Shown: positions 7,964 to 19,107 of the stretch, piece by piece | Position numbering within the stretch: the stretch's first letter is position 1 | Layout of the letters: the number at the start of each line of letters is the position of its first letter | DNA from: Shewanella salipaludis | Lineage (GTDB): Bacteria > Pseudomonadota > Gammaproteobacteria > Enterobacterales > Shewanellaceae | Assembly (NCBI RefSeq): GCF_012911865.1 | Contig: NZ_JAAXYH010000013.1 | Span: 1-64,000 of the forward strand | Length of the DNA: 64,000 nt | Reading direction: 5' to 3' | The notes under the pieces: generated by a model | The model's input: the letters and a program-made list of their open reading frames with translations, nothing else | Database searches by the model: none | Told to the model about the DNA's origin: nothing | Made by a program: the position numbers and the translations under genes

Positions 7964-9082
7964 ATGAAGTTAACTGAGATGGCGTATCGACGTGTGGTAG
8001 TAAAACTGGGCACCAGTGTCTTGACCTCGGGCAGCAAACGCCTGGACAAGGCACACATGGTGGAATTGGCGCGGCAGATGGCATGCCTGATGCGCGCCGG
8101 CATAGAAGTGGTGCTCTGCACCTCGGGGGCGATCGCCGCCGGACGCGAGCACCTGCAGTACCCGGTATTGCCCGATACCATGGCCAACAAACAGCTGTTG
8201 GCGGCGGTCGGCCAGGGCCAGTTGATCCTCGCCTGGTCACAGCTGTTCGCCATCTATGGCTTGCACGTGGGCCAGTTGCTGCTGACCCGCGCCGATCTGC
8301 ACGACAGGGAGCGTTACCTCAACGCCCGCGATACCCTCAATGCCCTGTTGGCACATAACATCATTCCCATCATCAATGAAAACGATGCCGTTGCCACCAA
8401 TGAGATCAAGGTGGGCGACAACGACAATCTCTCCGCCAGGGCGGCCCTGCTCTGCGATGCCGATCTGCTGATCTTGCTGACGGATCAGAAGGGGCTGTTC
8501 GATGCCGATCCCCGCAAGCATCCCGACGCCAAACTCATTTCCCAGGTGGTGAACATAGACGACAGCCTGAGGTTGCTGGCCGGCGGCTCCATCTCCGGCC
8601 TGGGCACAGGCGGCATGGCCACCAAGCTGGAGGCGGCCGACATAGCCCGTCGTGCCGGCATAGAAGTGGTCATAGCCTCGGGCCATCACCCGGACGTGAT
8701 CCATAAGGCGGTGAGCAAGGAAGCGGTCGGCACCCATTTCAGTGCCATAGAGAACCCCCTCGAGAGTCGCAAGCAATGGCTGCTCGCCGGCCCAGTGACC
8801 GAAGGCGTGCTGGTACTCGATGCCGGTGCCGCCAGTGCCGTGACGCAGCAGGGACGCAGCCTGCTGTCCAAGGGCATCAGCGCCGTCAAGGGCGAGTTCG
8901 AACGCGGTGCCACCCTGCAACTGGTGGATGAGTCCGGCAAGGTGCTGGCCCGCGGCATGACGCGTTACGGCGCAGATGCACTGGTAAAAATCGCCGGCAA
9001 ACATTCAGACGAAATAGAGTCGGTACTCGGATATGACTATGGTGGCGCGATAGTGCACCGCAACGATATGGTGTTGTTATGA
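7964..9082 (+). CDS. proB: glutamate 5-kinase
   Basis: 372 residues. It phosphorylates glutamate to glutamyl-5-phosphate, the first and feedback-inhibited step of proline synthesis. The amino-acid-kinase domain ([45 protein letters not shown]) covers residues ~1-260, and a PUA domain follows from ~275. The ATG at 7964 is used; a second in-frame ATG lies five codons later. Its stop overlaps the proA start (ATGA at 9079), so the two are translationally coupled, as expected for enzymes handling an unstable intermediate. Confidence 0.96.
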   Translation: MKLTEMAYRRVVVKLGTSVLTSGSKRLDKAHMVELARQMACLMRAGIEVVLCTSGAIAAGREHLQYPVLPDTMANKQLLAAVGQGQLILAWSQLFAIYGLHVGQLLLTRADLHDRERYLNARDTLNALLAHNIIPIINENDAVATNEIKVGDNDNLSARAALLCDADLLILLTDQKGLFDADPRKHPDAKLISQVVNIDDSLRLLAGGSISGLGTGGMATKLEAADIARRAGIEVVIASGHHPDVIHKAVSKEAVGTHFSAIENPLESRKQWLLAGPVTEGVLVLDAGAASAVTQQGRSLLSKGISAVKGEFERGATLQLVDESGKVLARGMTRYGADALVKIAGKHSDEIESVLGYDYGGAIVHRNDMVLL

Positions 9083-10350
9083 CAGAACAGGAAAGCACAA
9101 TCCAGGCCCTGGGGCAGAGGGCCAAGCAGGCCAGCTACGCCCTGGCAAACCTGGCTTCGAACAAGAAACAGGCGCTGCTGCGCGCCATTGCCGCCGAACT
9201 GCGTCAAGCGAGTGCGGCAATTATCGCAGCCAATGCCCAAGATCTGGCCGCCGCCAGGCAGGCCGGTCTCGATGCCGCCATGCTGGACCGCTTGCTGCTG
9301 GATGAGGCCCGTTTGGATGGCATCATAGCCGACATAGACAAGGTGATAGCTCTCGGCGATCCCGTCGGTCAGGAGCTCGACAGTCGCTTGCTGGACAATG
9401 GCCTGCGCTTGTCCAGGCGCAGGGTGCCGCTCGGGGTGATAGGGGTGATCTACGAGGCGCGCCCCAATGTCACAGTCGACATCGCCGTGCTGGCGCTGAA
9501 GACGGGCAATGCGGTGATCCTGCGTGGTGGCAAGGAAACCCTGGCGTCCAACAAGGTGTTGACCTCGGCCATCCGACAGGCGCTGGTCGCCCAAGGCCTG
9601 CCGGCGGATGCGGTGCAGCTGATAGACTCGCCCGACAGAAGCCTGGTCAGCGCCCTGCTGAAGCTGGATAAATATGTCGACATGATAGTGCCCCGCGGCG
9701 GCGCCCAGTTGCAGCGCCTCTGCGCCGAGCAGGCGACCATCCCCGTGATCTTGGGTGGCATAGGCATATGCCACCTGTTCGTCGATGAGGCGGCGGACTT
9801 GAAGCGCGCCGTCGATGTCATCGCCAATGCCAAGGTGCAGCGCCCGACCGTGTGCAACGCCCTGGATACCTTGCTGGTGCATCGGGCCATAGCGGCCGAG
9901 TTTATCCCCGTCATCTGCCGTGAGCTGGCGGCGCTGGGGGTGACCTTCTATGGCTGTGAACAGACCCGGGCGCTGAGCGCCGCGAGCGGCATAACCCCGC
10001 TGGCGGCAGACGATGAGAGCTATGCGACAGAATGGCTGTCGCTGACCCTGGGGATCAGGGTGGTGCAGGACTTGGACGAGGCGGTAGCCCACATACGCCG
10101 CTATTCCAGTGGCCATTCGGAGGCGATACTGACGGACAATATCCACGCCGCGGCCGAGTTCATGAACCAGGTGGACTCGGCGGCCGTGTATGTTAACGCC
10201 AGCACCCGCTTCACCGACGGCAGCGAGTTTGGTCTCGGCGCCGAGGTGGCGGTCAGCACCCAGAAGCTGCATGCCCGGGGCCCCATGGGGCTGGAGGCGC
10301 TGACCACTTATAAGTGGCTCGGCACGGGCGACTACACCAGAAGAAAATAG
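9079..10350 (+). CDS. proA: glutamate-5-semialdehyde dehydrogenase
   Basis: 423 residues, aldehyde-dehydrogenase superfamily. It reduces glutamyl-5-phosphate with NADPH to the semialdehyde that cyclises toward proline. The catalytic cysteine is in [17 protein letters not shown], and the family motif [18 protein letters not shown] is near the C-terminus. It forms an operon with proB through a 4-nt overlap. No hairpin terminator is obvious in the 45 bases before the convergent ybaK. Confidence 0.96.
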   Translation: MTEQESTIQALGQRAKQASYALANLASNKKQALLRAIAAELRQASAAIIAANAQDLAAARQAGLDAAMLDRLLLDEARLDGIIADIDKVIALGDPVGQELDSRLLDNGLRLSRRRVPLGVIGVIYEARPNVTVDIAVLALKTGNAVILRGGKETLASNKVLTSAIRQALVAQGLPADAVQLIDSPDRSLVSALLKLDKYVDMIVPRGGAQLQRLCAEQATIPVILGGIGICHLFVDEAADLKRAVDVIANAKVQRPTVCNALDTLLVHRAIAAEFIPVICRELAALGVTFYGCEQTRALSAASGITPLAADDESYATEWLSLTLGIRVVQDLDEAVAHIRRYSSGHSEAILTDNIHAAAEFMNQVDSAAVYVNASTRFTDGSEFGLGAEVAVSTQKLHARGPMGLEALTTYKWLGTGDYTRRK

Positions 10351-10395
10351 CCCTGCGCCAGGCTACTCACTATGGCTATTGACTATTCAGTAGGG

Positions 10396-10875
10396 CTATT
10401 CGCTATGCTGGATCCTGGCGAAGCTGCCCTGGCATAGCGCGGCCAAGTCCTGCGGCGCCAGACAGATCTCCAGTCCACGGCGACCGCCGCTGACATAGAG
10501 GCGTGCCAAGTCCAGGGCGCTGCTGTCGATCAGGGTCGGCAGGCGCTTCTTCTGTGCCAATGGGCTGATCCCGCCCACCAGATAGCCGCTGCTGCGCTGG
10601 GCCGCCTCCGGGGTGGCCATCACCAGCCGCTTGCACTTCAATTGCTCCGCCGCGGCCTTGAGATCCAGCTGGTGGGACACGGGCACCAGGGCGACGGCCA
10701 CGGGTGCCAGACCCTTGTCCATGGCCAGCAGCAAGGTCTTGAATACCTGGGCTGGGTCGAGCCCCAGCGCCGCGGCGGCCTCTTCGCCATAGGCCTCGCA
10801 ATGCTTCTGATGGGGATAGTCGTGCAGGCTGAAGTCTATGCTCGCGCCTTTGACGAGTCGTACGGCTGGGGTCAT
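10396..10875 (-). CDS. ybaK: Cys-tRNA(Pro)/Cys-tRNA(Cys) deacylase YbaK
   Basis: 159 residues, one YbaK/ProX editing domain. It removes cysteine mistakenly attached to tRNA(Pro). Family features are the central VFKTLLLAMDK segment and the YLVGGISPLAQKKRLPTLID loop containing the Gly-x-x-Ser-Pro core. Length matches E. coli YbaK (159). It is monocistronic and convergent with proA. Its location next to proline biosynthesis is probably coincidental. Confidence 0.92.
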   Translation of the reverse strand: MTPAVRLVKGASIDFSLHDYPHQKHCEAYGEEAAAALGLDPAQVFKTLLLAMDKGLAPVAVALVPVSHQLDLKAAAEQLKCKRLVMATPEAAQRSSGYLVGGISPLAQKKRLPTLIDSSALDLARLYVSGGRRGLEICLAPQDLAALCQGSFARIQHSE

Positions 10876-11168
10876 AAGTGCAGCTGCCCGATACTGAGGA
10901 TTAAGGTTGCAGGGATGGCTTCTTTTTTACCCCGAGCGGCCCACGGATGCCAGCATTTTAGCGTTTGTTTGTTCTTGTCTCTGCTCTGGGTTAACTCGGC
11001 GTTAACCTCATGGCATTCGGCTTGACTCAGGCAGGCCCATAAAAATTTACCTGATAATTTAAATGATTAGCCTATTTTTTCCGCGAGACTCCGACGCTGC
11101 CTGGTCCGGGCGGCGATCTTTCGCCGCCGGCCGGATCCGAATTTTGATCAAAAATTTACTTTTCTGCC

Positions 11169-11262
11169 CTTGTAATCAGTTTGCCCGTCCCAATATAGGG
11201 AGTAAGGCTGATATGGATGCAAACCAGGGCGGACTTGATATTTACCCTGTCCGTCCCCATAT
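11169..11262 (+). promoter_or_regulatory. two tandem sigma32 (heat-shock) promoters
   Basis: CTTGTAA-13 bp-CCCAATAT (11169-11196) and CTTGATA-14 bp-CCCCATAT (11234-11262) both fit the RpoH consensus CTTGAAA-N11..16-CCCCATNT. They lie in the 438-base gap 10876-11313 in front of dnaK. The rest of that gap holds no gene I can support. Confidence 0.75.
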
Positions 11263-11313
11263 CGAAACCAGACAACAAATTTAGCGTTACAGAAATATTT
11301 TGGAGGACCTCTC

Positions 11314-13236
<1,923 letters not shown>

Positions 13237-13280
13237 TCAGTGACTCTCGATTAGTGATAGTAACTGATTAATTTCCAGGC

Positions 13281-13307
13281 GGGCGTTACGGGGAAACCCT
13301 AACGCCC
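13281..13307 (+). terminator. intercistronic hairpin between dnaK and dnaJ
   Basis: GGGCGTTA-C-GGG-GAAA-CCC-TAACGCCC without a good T-tract. More likely a partial terminator or mRNA stabiliser giving less dnaJ than dnaK than a full stop. Confidence 0.55.
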
Positions 13308-13341
13308 GTTCGTACAACTCCAGCCGAGAAAGCATGAGACT

Positions 13342-14478
13342 ATGTCAAAGCGAGATTATTACGAAGTATTGGGCGTTGGCCGTGATGCCAGTGAGCGCGA
13401 AATCAAAAAGGCTTACAAACGTTTAGCCATGAAATTTCACCCGGACAGAAACCCGGGTGACAAGGCGGCCGAAGCCAATTTCAAAGAAGCGAAAGAAGCC
13501 TACGAAATCCTGACCGACAGCGATAAGAAGGCGGCCTATGACCAGTTCGGTCATGCCGGCGTCGATCCCAATCGTGGCGGCGGTGGTTTCGGTGGCGGCC
13601 AGGACTTCGGCGATATTTTCGGTGATGTGTTCGGCGACATCTTCGGTGGCGGTCGTCGTGGCGGCGGTGGTCAGCGTCAGGCTGCCCGTGGCTCCGACCT
13701 GCGCTACAACCTGGAGCTGTCGCTGGAAGAAGCGGTTAAGGGCCTGACCAAGGAGCTGCGTATTCCAGCCTTGGCTGCCTGCGATCTCTGTGATGGCAGC
13801 GGCGCCAAGAAAGGCACCTCAGCGACCACCTGTAGCACCTGTCATGGCCAAGGCCAGGTACAGATGCGCCAGGGTTTCTTCGCCGTGCAGCAAGCCTGTC
13901 CAACCTGTCATGGCCGCGGCAAGATCATCAAAGAGCCTTGCAGCAAGTGTCATGGCAATGGCCGGGTCGAGAAGAGCAAGACCTTGTCGGTCAAGATCCC
14001 TGCCGGTGTCGACACGGGCGATCGCATCCGCCTGGCCGGTGAAGGCGAGGCCGGTGAGTTCGGTGCGCCTCCGGGCGATCTCTATGTGCAGGTGAGCGTG
14101 CGTGAGCATGCGATCTTCGTACGTGACGGCAACAACCTCTACTGCGAAGTGCCCATCTCCTTCAGCAAGGCGGCGCTGGGCGGCGAGATCGAAGTGCCGA
14201 CCCTGGATGGCAAGGTCAGCCTGAAGATCCCCGCAGAGACCCAGACGGGGCGCATGTTCCGCCTGCGCGGCAAGGGCGTCAAGTCGGTCCGCAGCCATGC
14301 GGTCGGTGACTTGCTGTGCAAGGTAGTGATGGAAACGCCGGTGAATCTCAACGAGCGTCAGAAAGAGTTGCTCAAGGAATTCGAGGCGACCCTCACGGGT
14401 CACTCCAAGACCCATAGCCCCAAGGCCGAAGGTTTCTTCGACGGGGTGAAGAAGTTCTTCCAAGATCTGAATAGCTAA
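13342..14478 (+). CDS. dnaJ: co-chaperone DnaJ (Hsp40)
   Basis: 378 residues, type I J-protein. The J domain (1-70) has HPD in [11 protein letters not shown] Gly/Phe region runs at ~72-115, followed by four zinc motifs ([32 protein letters not shown]) at ~145-210, then the C-terminal substrate-binding domain. It stimulates DnaK ATP hydrolysis and delivers clients. It is second in the dnaKJ operon and followed by a strong terminator. Confidence 0.98.
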   Translation: MSKRDYYEVLGVGRDASEREIKKAYKRLAMKFHPDRNPGDKAAEANFKEAKEAYEILTDSDKKAAYDQFGHAGVDPNRGGGGFGGGQDFGDIFGDVFGDIFGGGRRGGGGQRQAARGSDLRYNLELSLEEAVKGLTKELRIPALAACDLCDGSGAKKGTSATTCSTCHGQGQVQMRQGFFAVQQACPTCHGRGKIIKEPCSKCHGNGRVEKSKTLSVKIPAGVDTGDRIRLAGEGEAGEFGAPPGDLYVQVSVREHAIFVRDGNNLYCEVPISFSKAALGGEIEVPTLDGKVSLKIPAETQTGRMFRLRGKGVKSVRSHAVGDLLCKVVMETPVNLNERQKELLKEFEATLTGHSKTHSPKAEGFFDGVKKFFQDLNS

Positions 14479-14522
14479 CCTGGTCTAGTTCCGCTGTTGT
14501 CAGCGTGACTGGCGATAATTGG

Positions 14523-14558
14523 AAGCCCTGCATTGGTTAACCTTGCAGGGCTTTTTTA
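14523..14558 (+). terminator. terminator of the dnaKJ operon
   Basis: AAGCCCTGCA, an 11-base loop, TGCAGGGCTT and a T-run. Confidence 0.85.
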
Positions 14559-14589
14559 TTTCTAAAATGGGAAAAATGTTATGAGTGAT

Positions 14590-14685
14590 TAAGCACTGTC
14601 ATTCCAGTGACACGCCATTAACTCATCCCTGAGGGCTCGACGACGGCATCCATGCCGTCGACGGTCACTTTCATGACAGTGCTTA
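14590..14685. repeat. 96-base palindromic element (MITE/REP-like)
   Basis: TAAGCACTGTCAT at 14590-14602 pairs with ATGACAGTGCTTA at 14673-14685. Inside, GTGAC pairs with GTCAC, and a central CGACGGCAT-CC-ATGCCGTCG forms a second stem. The whole folds into a long hairpin. It sits between dnaJ and the accessory zone and looks like a dispersed intergenic repeat. Whether other copies exist cannot be seen here. Confidence 0.6.
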
Positions 14686-14888
14686 CTTCTGTCACGCTTG
14701 AACTGCCTGAACGCAACTATTGCCAACCTTGCATCTAGGAAATATCACAGTGGGTGTTTCGTTAATTCTTGTTACTGAAATTGAATATCGAACTAGAATA
14801 ATCTAACAAAGCGCTGCTGCCGGATAATTTTTCCGTTGCGATCCAAAATTGCCGCAGAACGCGGCGATAGCTACTCAGGAGAGTTCAG

Positions 14889-15236
14889 ATGAAACAAGGC
14901 GCAGTAATTCTTTTCCTCGTTGCGATGGCCAGTAGCGAAGCGGCCATAGCAGCCCAAGCCGAGGTACTAATTCCTAGGAGTATGGCCGGAGATAAAGGCA
15001 AGTATTTCCTACTTGAGTCCAGAAAGAAAGATGGTATTGTCCGTGCGTTGCACAAACGGGTTGGCGTAGATAGCATCGGCTACACCAGAACAGAAACAAA
15101 CTGCGCAACAATGGAAATGCGTGAGCTTGGCTACAGCGAAGAATCACCGACGGCGATAAAAGAAAATCCAACTCAGTGGTTTGAGCTAGTTCCAGGGTCT
15201 AGCAAAAGTGATCTTGCAAACTTTGTGTGCAAGTAG
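14889..15236 (+). CDS. small secreted protein, cassette-like
   Basis: 115 residues. Residues 1-22 are a Sec signal peptide ending AIAAQA. The mature part has two cysteines (ETNCATM and the C-terminal FVCK) that could form a disulfide, and no known motif. GGAG precedes the ATG. About 85 bases upstream, TCTAACAAAGCGC at ~14801 resembles the left end of an integron attC site but lacks a clear partner half. It is the first gene of the accessory run after dnaJ; function not recognised. Confidence 0.6.
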   Translation: MKQGAVILFLVAMASSEAAIAAQAEVLIPRSMAGDKGKYFLLESRKKDGIVRALHKRVGVDSIGYTRTETNCATMEMRELGYSEESPTAIKENPTQWFELVPGSSKSDLANFVCK

Positions 15237-15630
15237 GCGCCCCTTTTGGAAAGCCCCTTGTGCTCATCGACAAATTTGCTGACGCTTCCGATGGGGCGTC
15301 CCTTCCCCCCCGAAAGCTAGCTTGCCATCCATGGCAAGACTCACGCAATTTGTCTATTCGCCCTGCGGCAACTCCGAGGGGAGGGTGTATCCCGCTCTGC
15401 CTCACAACCATGGGCAGTGTAATCGGCACCCTTGGCACACTTAGTCCAGATGCTGTGCACGCTTTGCAATCTTGGCTATTGTCAATCTTCATGTTTGACA
15501 GTAAGTTAGGCTTGTCGTTGTGGATAATTACAGGCACAGTGTTTATGGCGCGCACGTACGTTTTGCGCTGGTCCGAGCCGATAAATGCGCATGCGTGTTA
15601 TACAAAGGTTAGCCGTCTAGGGAGAGATCT
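15237..15630. other. 394-base gap without a supported gene
   Basis: An open plus-strand frame crosses it, but its N-terminal part has low-complexity odd composition and its 3' part overlaps the HEPN gene in another frame, so I do not call it. The stretch GCGTGTTATAC near 15590 vaguely resembles the right end of an attC site. The gap may be the debris of a former cassette. Confidence 0.4.
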
Positions 15631-16299
15631 GTGTCAATTGAAGGTAAGAAGATATATTCAAAAAATGTATATTTTGCTCATAAACTACTATTTGAGATAG
15701 CAAAGAAAGCATCTCAAGATACAGATGAAAACCCTGAACAAGCTATTGTTTCATTGATCTTTAGTTTTAACTGTCTCGAAGCCTTTATAAATGAAACAAT
15801 AGGCTCAAGTGAACTGTTCTGTGGTGGAAGACGAACACCTCAAGAAAAAGAGTTATTTGAACAAATGATTCTTTTACAACAGGAGAAGAGTAGCACTTTA
15901 GATAAATATAAAAAGTCAAAAAGGCTATTCACAAAAAAACACTGGAACAAATCTGAATCTCCTTATAAAGAGTTTGAAATGCTGAGAAACCTTAGGAATT
16001 CGATAATTCATAGACCTCCTGAAGTTATTTTAGGCGAGTTGACAATAGGTAAATGGCAATATACTTATTCATCTAAATATGAACGTCCAGATAAAGAACT
16101 AACTTATTTGGCACAAGAAGGGGTTATAGGTTCAATTCAGGGTAAAGAAAGTTGGCTGGATTTAATTATGACAGCTAAGTTTGCAGAGTGGTGCTGTAAA
16201 GTAGCAATGGATATTATTGCCAACTTCCTTGATTCACTTCATGAAGGTAAATTTAAAGAACTCATGGCAGAGCAAATGAGCCTTGAACCGAACGGCTAA
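15631..16299 (+). CDS. HEPN-domain protein, gene-cassette encoded
   Basis: 222 residues, GTG start with GGGAGAG upstream. The centre has EFEMLRNLRNSIIHRPPE, where R122-x4-H127 matches the catalytic motif of HEPN RNases. The flanking sequence is helical as in that fold, with a first helix pair around IVSLIFSFNCLEAFI. HEPN proteins are common as toxins and in RNA-targeting defence. The gene is AT-rich compared with core genes. Its stop codon overlaps the start of an attC site at 16295. No partner nucleotidyltransferase is adjacent. RNase activity is an inference; some HEPN-fold proteins are non-catalytic. Confidence 0.65.
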   Translation: MSIEGKKIYSKNVYFAHKLLFEIAKKASQDTDENPEQAIVSLIFSFNCLEAFINETIGSSELFCGGRRTPQEKELFEQMILLQQEKSSTLDKYKKSKRLFTKKHWNKSESPYKEFEMLRNLRNSIIHRPPEVILGELTIGKWQYTYSSKYERPDKELTYLAQEGVIGSIQGKESWLDLIMTAKFAEWCCKVAMDIIANFLDSLHEGKFKELMAEQMSLEPNG

Positions 16300-16395
16300 C
16301 AAACGCTTTAACCAAGGGACGCAAAACAGCAGGCTGCGCTCCTTCGTCGCTAATTTTAGCCTGCTATTTTGCGCCGGTTAAGCGAGGCGTTAGGT
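16295..16395 (+). other. integron attC recombination site
   Basis: Left end GCTAACAAACGC and right end GGCGTTAGGT are complementary at their cores (CTAAC / GTTAG). They bracket nested pairing segments: TTAACC with GGTTAA, GCAAAA with TTTTGC, and AGCAGGCT with AGCCTGCT. Length of about 100 bases and architecture fit an attC site, placed directly between two unrelated genes as in cassette arrays. Confidence 0.8.
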
Positions 16396-16411
16396 GCTTT
16401 AAGGAGTCGCT

Positions 16412-16819
16412 ATGCCGATAAATCTCACGGACGTTGATGGTGTAAAAATACAGCCTAAGCATAAAGCGACTTGCCATTGTGGAGCTGTAGAGTTTGAGCT
16501 TTCTCTGCCCGAGGGTTTGGTTGATGTTAGGCGCTGTGATTGTTCCCTGTGTCGCCGTCGCGGTGCCATTGTTGCGTCGGTACCGCTTGTTGGTATCAAT
16601 ATTCTCAAAGGCGGCGAGCACCTTAAGCTTTACCAATTCAACACCAAGACGGCGAAGCATTATTTTTGTTCCAACTGCGGCATATATACACATCACCAGC
16701 GCCGTTCCAATCCGTCACAATACGGTTTCAACGTGGCTTGCCTTGAGGGTGTTAATCCACTAAAAATCAACGACATTCCCACATATGATGGCGTCAAGCA
16801 TCCAGCGGACCGTAAGTAA
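16412..16819 (+). CDS. GFA/CENP-V family zinc protein
   Basis: 135 residues. The zinc-binding pattern of the GFA family (glutathione-dependent formaldehyde-activating enzyme-like) is complete: ATCHCGAVEFEL, RRCDCSLCRRRG and HYFCSNCGIYTHH. Most members have no proven activity, and S-hydroxymethylglutathione formation is only shown for a few. GFA genes are common in integron cassettes. Here an attC site lies 17 bases upstream of the ATG, and CATAACAA follows shortly after the stop, like the left end of another attC. Confidence 0.85.
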   Translation: MPINLTDVDGVKIQPKHKATCHCGAVEFELSLPEGLVDVRRCDCSLCRRRGAIVASVPLVGINILKGGEHLKLYQFNTKTAKHYFCSNCGIYTHHQRRSNPSQYGFNVACLEGVNPLKINDIPTYDGVKHPADRK

Positions 16820-17362
16820 GGCACATAACAACCAATCAATCCGACTATCAATGCGATAGGCTCCTTTCGGCGGTTTATTGGGGCGCTGGAGGATCCCCTC
16901 ATCATTCTGGCATTTCTCCGGCGTGAACTCGCTTGTTGTATTCCAGCATTGCCCAACGAAAAATCGACTCTTGAATCTGACGCTTTTACTGGGAAAGTTT
17001 GGGCGTCGCCGAACTTTCATTCCCAAGCCGGACTATTGATAACACAGCCCTTTTTCGTATTGTGTTGGCCTGAAATTACCGTTATCGGACAAGACCTCAG
17101 TGGCAACCATAAGAGAATTAAGGTTTTTTACTATTTTATCAACAAGAGTGAGGGCAGTACTCTTTGAGTAAACAGTGTAAGATATGAACTCATTTAGGTA
17201 GAGCAGCGCATGGAGTTGGAATTGTTGGCAAAGGTCAATGAATTCAAAAAAGTGCGAAATTGATTAGCTCAAACAACAGCATGCGTGTCTGCTATTTTGA
17301 ATATGAAGGAAATTATCTGGGGATTTCCCAGATTGAGGCGTTAACATGATAAGGATTTTCAA
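16820..17362. other. 543-base gap, probable cassette debris
   Basis: It begins with CATAACAACC (possible left attC half) and near its right end has ATTGAGGCGTTAAC at 17332-17345, resembling a right attC end just before the next gene. An inverted repeat ATCTGGG/TCCCAGAT lies at ~17318. Several short frames exist, none with convincing coding character. Confidence 0.4.
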
Positions 17363-18388
17363 ATGAGACAAATGTTTTTATTAATATGTATGATAGTTTT
17401 TTTCCCAATGGTTCTTGCGGTAGAATCCGAAAAAGACAGTCAATATCATGATGTTGTTGAAGGGGCTATTGCAAATACTGGGTTTAATGGCACAGTTTTG
17501 ATAAGTAAAGATGGACGTGTGGTTTTTCATGAAAACATAGGGTTTTCCGATGACGACAGGAAAACCCTGATATCAAACAAACACTTGTTTTGCCCAGGCT
17601 CAGTAGGTAAAGAGTTTACTACCATATCGATTATGCAGCTCGTTGAACAAGGGAAATTAAGTTATGAAGACAGCATTGCTGAGTATTTGCCAGATTTCCC
17701 TTCTTGGGCAAGAAATGTAACTGTAGAACATGTGCTTACTCATACTTCAGGTTTGCCTAAGGTCAAGTGGGAGAAATATATAGATACTTCCGATGTGATA
17801 AAGCAGATAAAAAATAGCACTCTGGCTTTTGAACCTGGAAATAATTATCTTTATTCTAATTTAAATGTGATTTTACGCGCTTTGATTGTAGAGAAAGTAA
17901 CAGGCGATACTTATTCCAGTTTTGCTAAAGAGTTTATTTTCGACGTTGCAGGAATGACTGACTCATATTTCCAAGTAGATGCCAATAATCTTTCCAAGTT
18001 AAAAGTGACAGGCGACTATCCAACTGCGGTGAATGGGGTGACTTTATATGTAACACCACTCGACTTATTAAAGTTTGAAACTGCCTTAAGGGGTTCCTTA
18101 CTTCTGCCTATCGAGAAGATAAAAAAGGCCTTGCCAGGTGATAAATTATCCGGCAAGCCTAATCGCGCTTACTTTGATTTTGGGCGGTTTTATAACGATA
18201 AACATGGAAGTATTGTCTATTGGGAGCATGATGGCTCCAATCCCAGTCATCACACTATCAAACATTCTGATTTTGAAAACAACTACACAATAATACTCAT
18301 GTCCAGTGACGGCAATAAGTCAACTCTGTACAAAATTAGAGATGCGTTAAAGATCCACTTGGGAAAGAATAATTCGGTTGAGACATGA
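17363..18388 (+). CDS. serine hydrolase of the beta-lactamase/DD-peptidase (PF00144) family
   Basis: 341 residues with an N-terminal signal peptide (1-20, ending VLAV). The catalytic Ser and Lys are visible as SxxK in CPGSVGKEFTT, the Tyr in YLYSNLNVILRALI (Y-x-N), and the conserved HVLTHTSGLP lies between. It is exported and may hydrolyse peptides, esters or beta-lactams; the sequence does not say which. It is AT-rich, and an attC-like sequence starts 10 bases after the stop, so it is probably another cassette. The ATG has AAGGA upstream. Confidence 0.85.
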   Translation: MRQMFLLICMIVFFPMVLAVESEKDSQYHDVVEGAIANTGFNGTVLISKDGRVVFHENIGFSDDDRKTLISNKHLFCPGSVGKEFTTISIMQLVEQGKLSYEDSIAEYLPDFPSWARNVTVEHVLTHTSGLPKVKWEKYIDTSDVIKQIKNSTLAFEPGNNYLYSNLNVILRALIVEKVTGDTYSSFAKEFIFDVAGMTDSYFQVDANNLSKLKVTGDYPTAVNGVTLYVTPLDLLKFETALRGSLLLPIEKIKKALPGDKLSGKPNRAYFDFGRFYNDKHGSIVYWEHDGSNPSHHTIKHSDFENNYTIILMSSDGNKSTLYKIRDALKIHLGKNNSVET

Positions 18389-18397
18389 GGACATCAT

Positions 18398-18482
18398 GTT
18401 AACAAGTCACTCAAAAAACAAATGACTGTTGGATTTTTGCTCCTTCGCCGCCAGTTTGGCCAACAATCTTTTCCTCTAAGTA
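18398..18482 (+). other. degenerate attC-like site
   Basis: GTTAACAAGTCACTC resembles a left attC end, and the inner stem TGTTGG...CCAACA is present with TTTTGCTCC-like arms. The expected right end (a GCGTTAGG-type motif) is not clear; CTAAGTAGGG or TTTAGGCG are weak candidates. Its place right after the hydrolase gene supports the call. The rest of the gap to 18678 holds a short open fragment (ending GILEEWH) of unknown origin. Confidence 0.45.
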
Positions 18483-18678
18483 GGGAGTTCATATGATTCT
18501 CCCTGTCAATATTTAGGCGTAATTGAAATGGAATATCATTTATCAAGACACCCACTCAAAGACAGCCTTGCAGGACTATGCCAAGGCCACTAATAGAGTA
18601 AAAACATCGTTGAAAGGGACTAGCTTGAAAAGTGGCATTCTTGAAGAGTGGCATTGACAGCTTTAAGCCAAGTTGACG

Positions 18679-19032
18679 CTACAGCGGTGAAACATCCACA
18701 TAGACCTGATAATCGACTATTTTATCGGCGTCTATTTTCAGAACGGTAGCGAAGGGAATTGAAAGACCGCTGCCATCAAGCCGGGTGTAATCGACATGGC
18801 CGTTACACAACACATCATCGCCACTTTCCCAAATACTTGTTATTTGATGGGCCATGCTGGTGATGCTGGAGAAGAAGCTATGGTTGGCATCCAAGACGGC
18901 GTTTTTGCCTGTGATCGCTGCGTAATTACCTATTTGAAAACGCACATTGTCCGCCAAGAAATCGGCTAAGGCCGTAAGGCTCTTGTTATCGACGGCTTGA
19001 TATAAGGTTTTGATTAGCTTGGTGTTATCCAT
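18679..19032 (-). CDS. SnoaL-like/NTF2-fold protein
   Basis: 117 residues with the SnoaL_2 pattern: an N-terminal helix pair (LIKTLYQAVDNKSLTALADFLADNVRFQIG) and a cone of strands ending KIVDYQVYVDVSPL. Members include small isomerases, hydrolases and binding proteins, and the substrate is unknown here. It lies 75 bases downstream of the VOC gene on the same strand, probably one unit divergent from the LysR regulator. Confidence 0.75.
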   Translation of the reverse strand: MDNTKLIKTLYQAVDNKSLTALADFLADNVRFQIGNYAAITGKNAVLDANHSFFSSITSMAHQITSIWESGDDVLCNGHVDYTRLDGSGLSIPFATVLKIDADKIVDYQVYVDVSPL

Positions 19033-19107
19033 TGTTTTTTCTCGCTTTTATGAAAGTATAAGAAGGGCGGTAAACTAGGCTTTTGCAATTGAGCAATAAG
19101 GCGTTTT

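Noticed and set aside
14801-14870. Complete attC site before the small secreted protein
   Set aside because: The left half TCTAACAAAGCGC is suggestive, but no complementary right half is present, so it is mentioned only within the gene entry.
15227-15700. 157-codon plus-strand frame between the small secreted protein and the HEPN gene
   Set aside because: It has low-complexity, unlikely composition, overlaps the better-supported HEPN start, and shows no family features.
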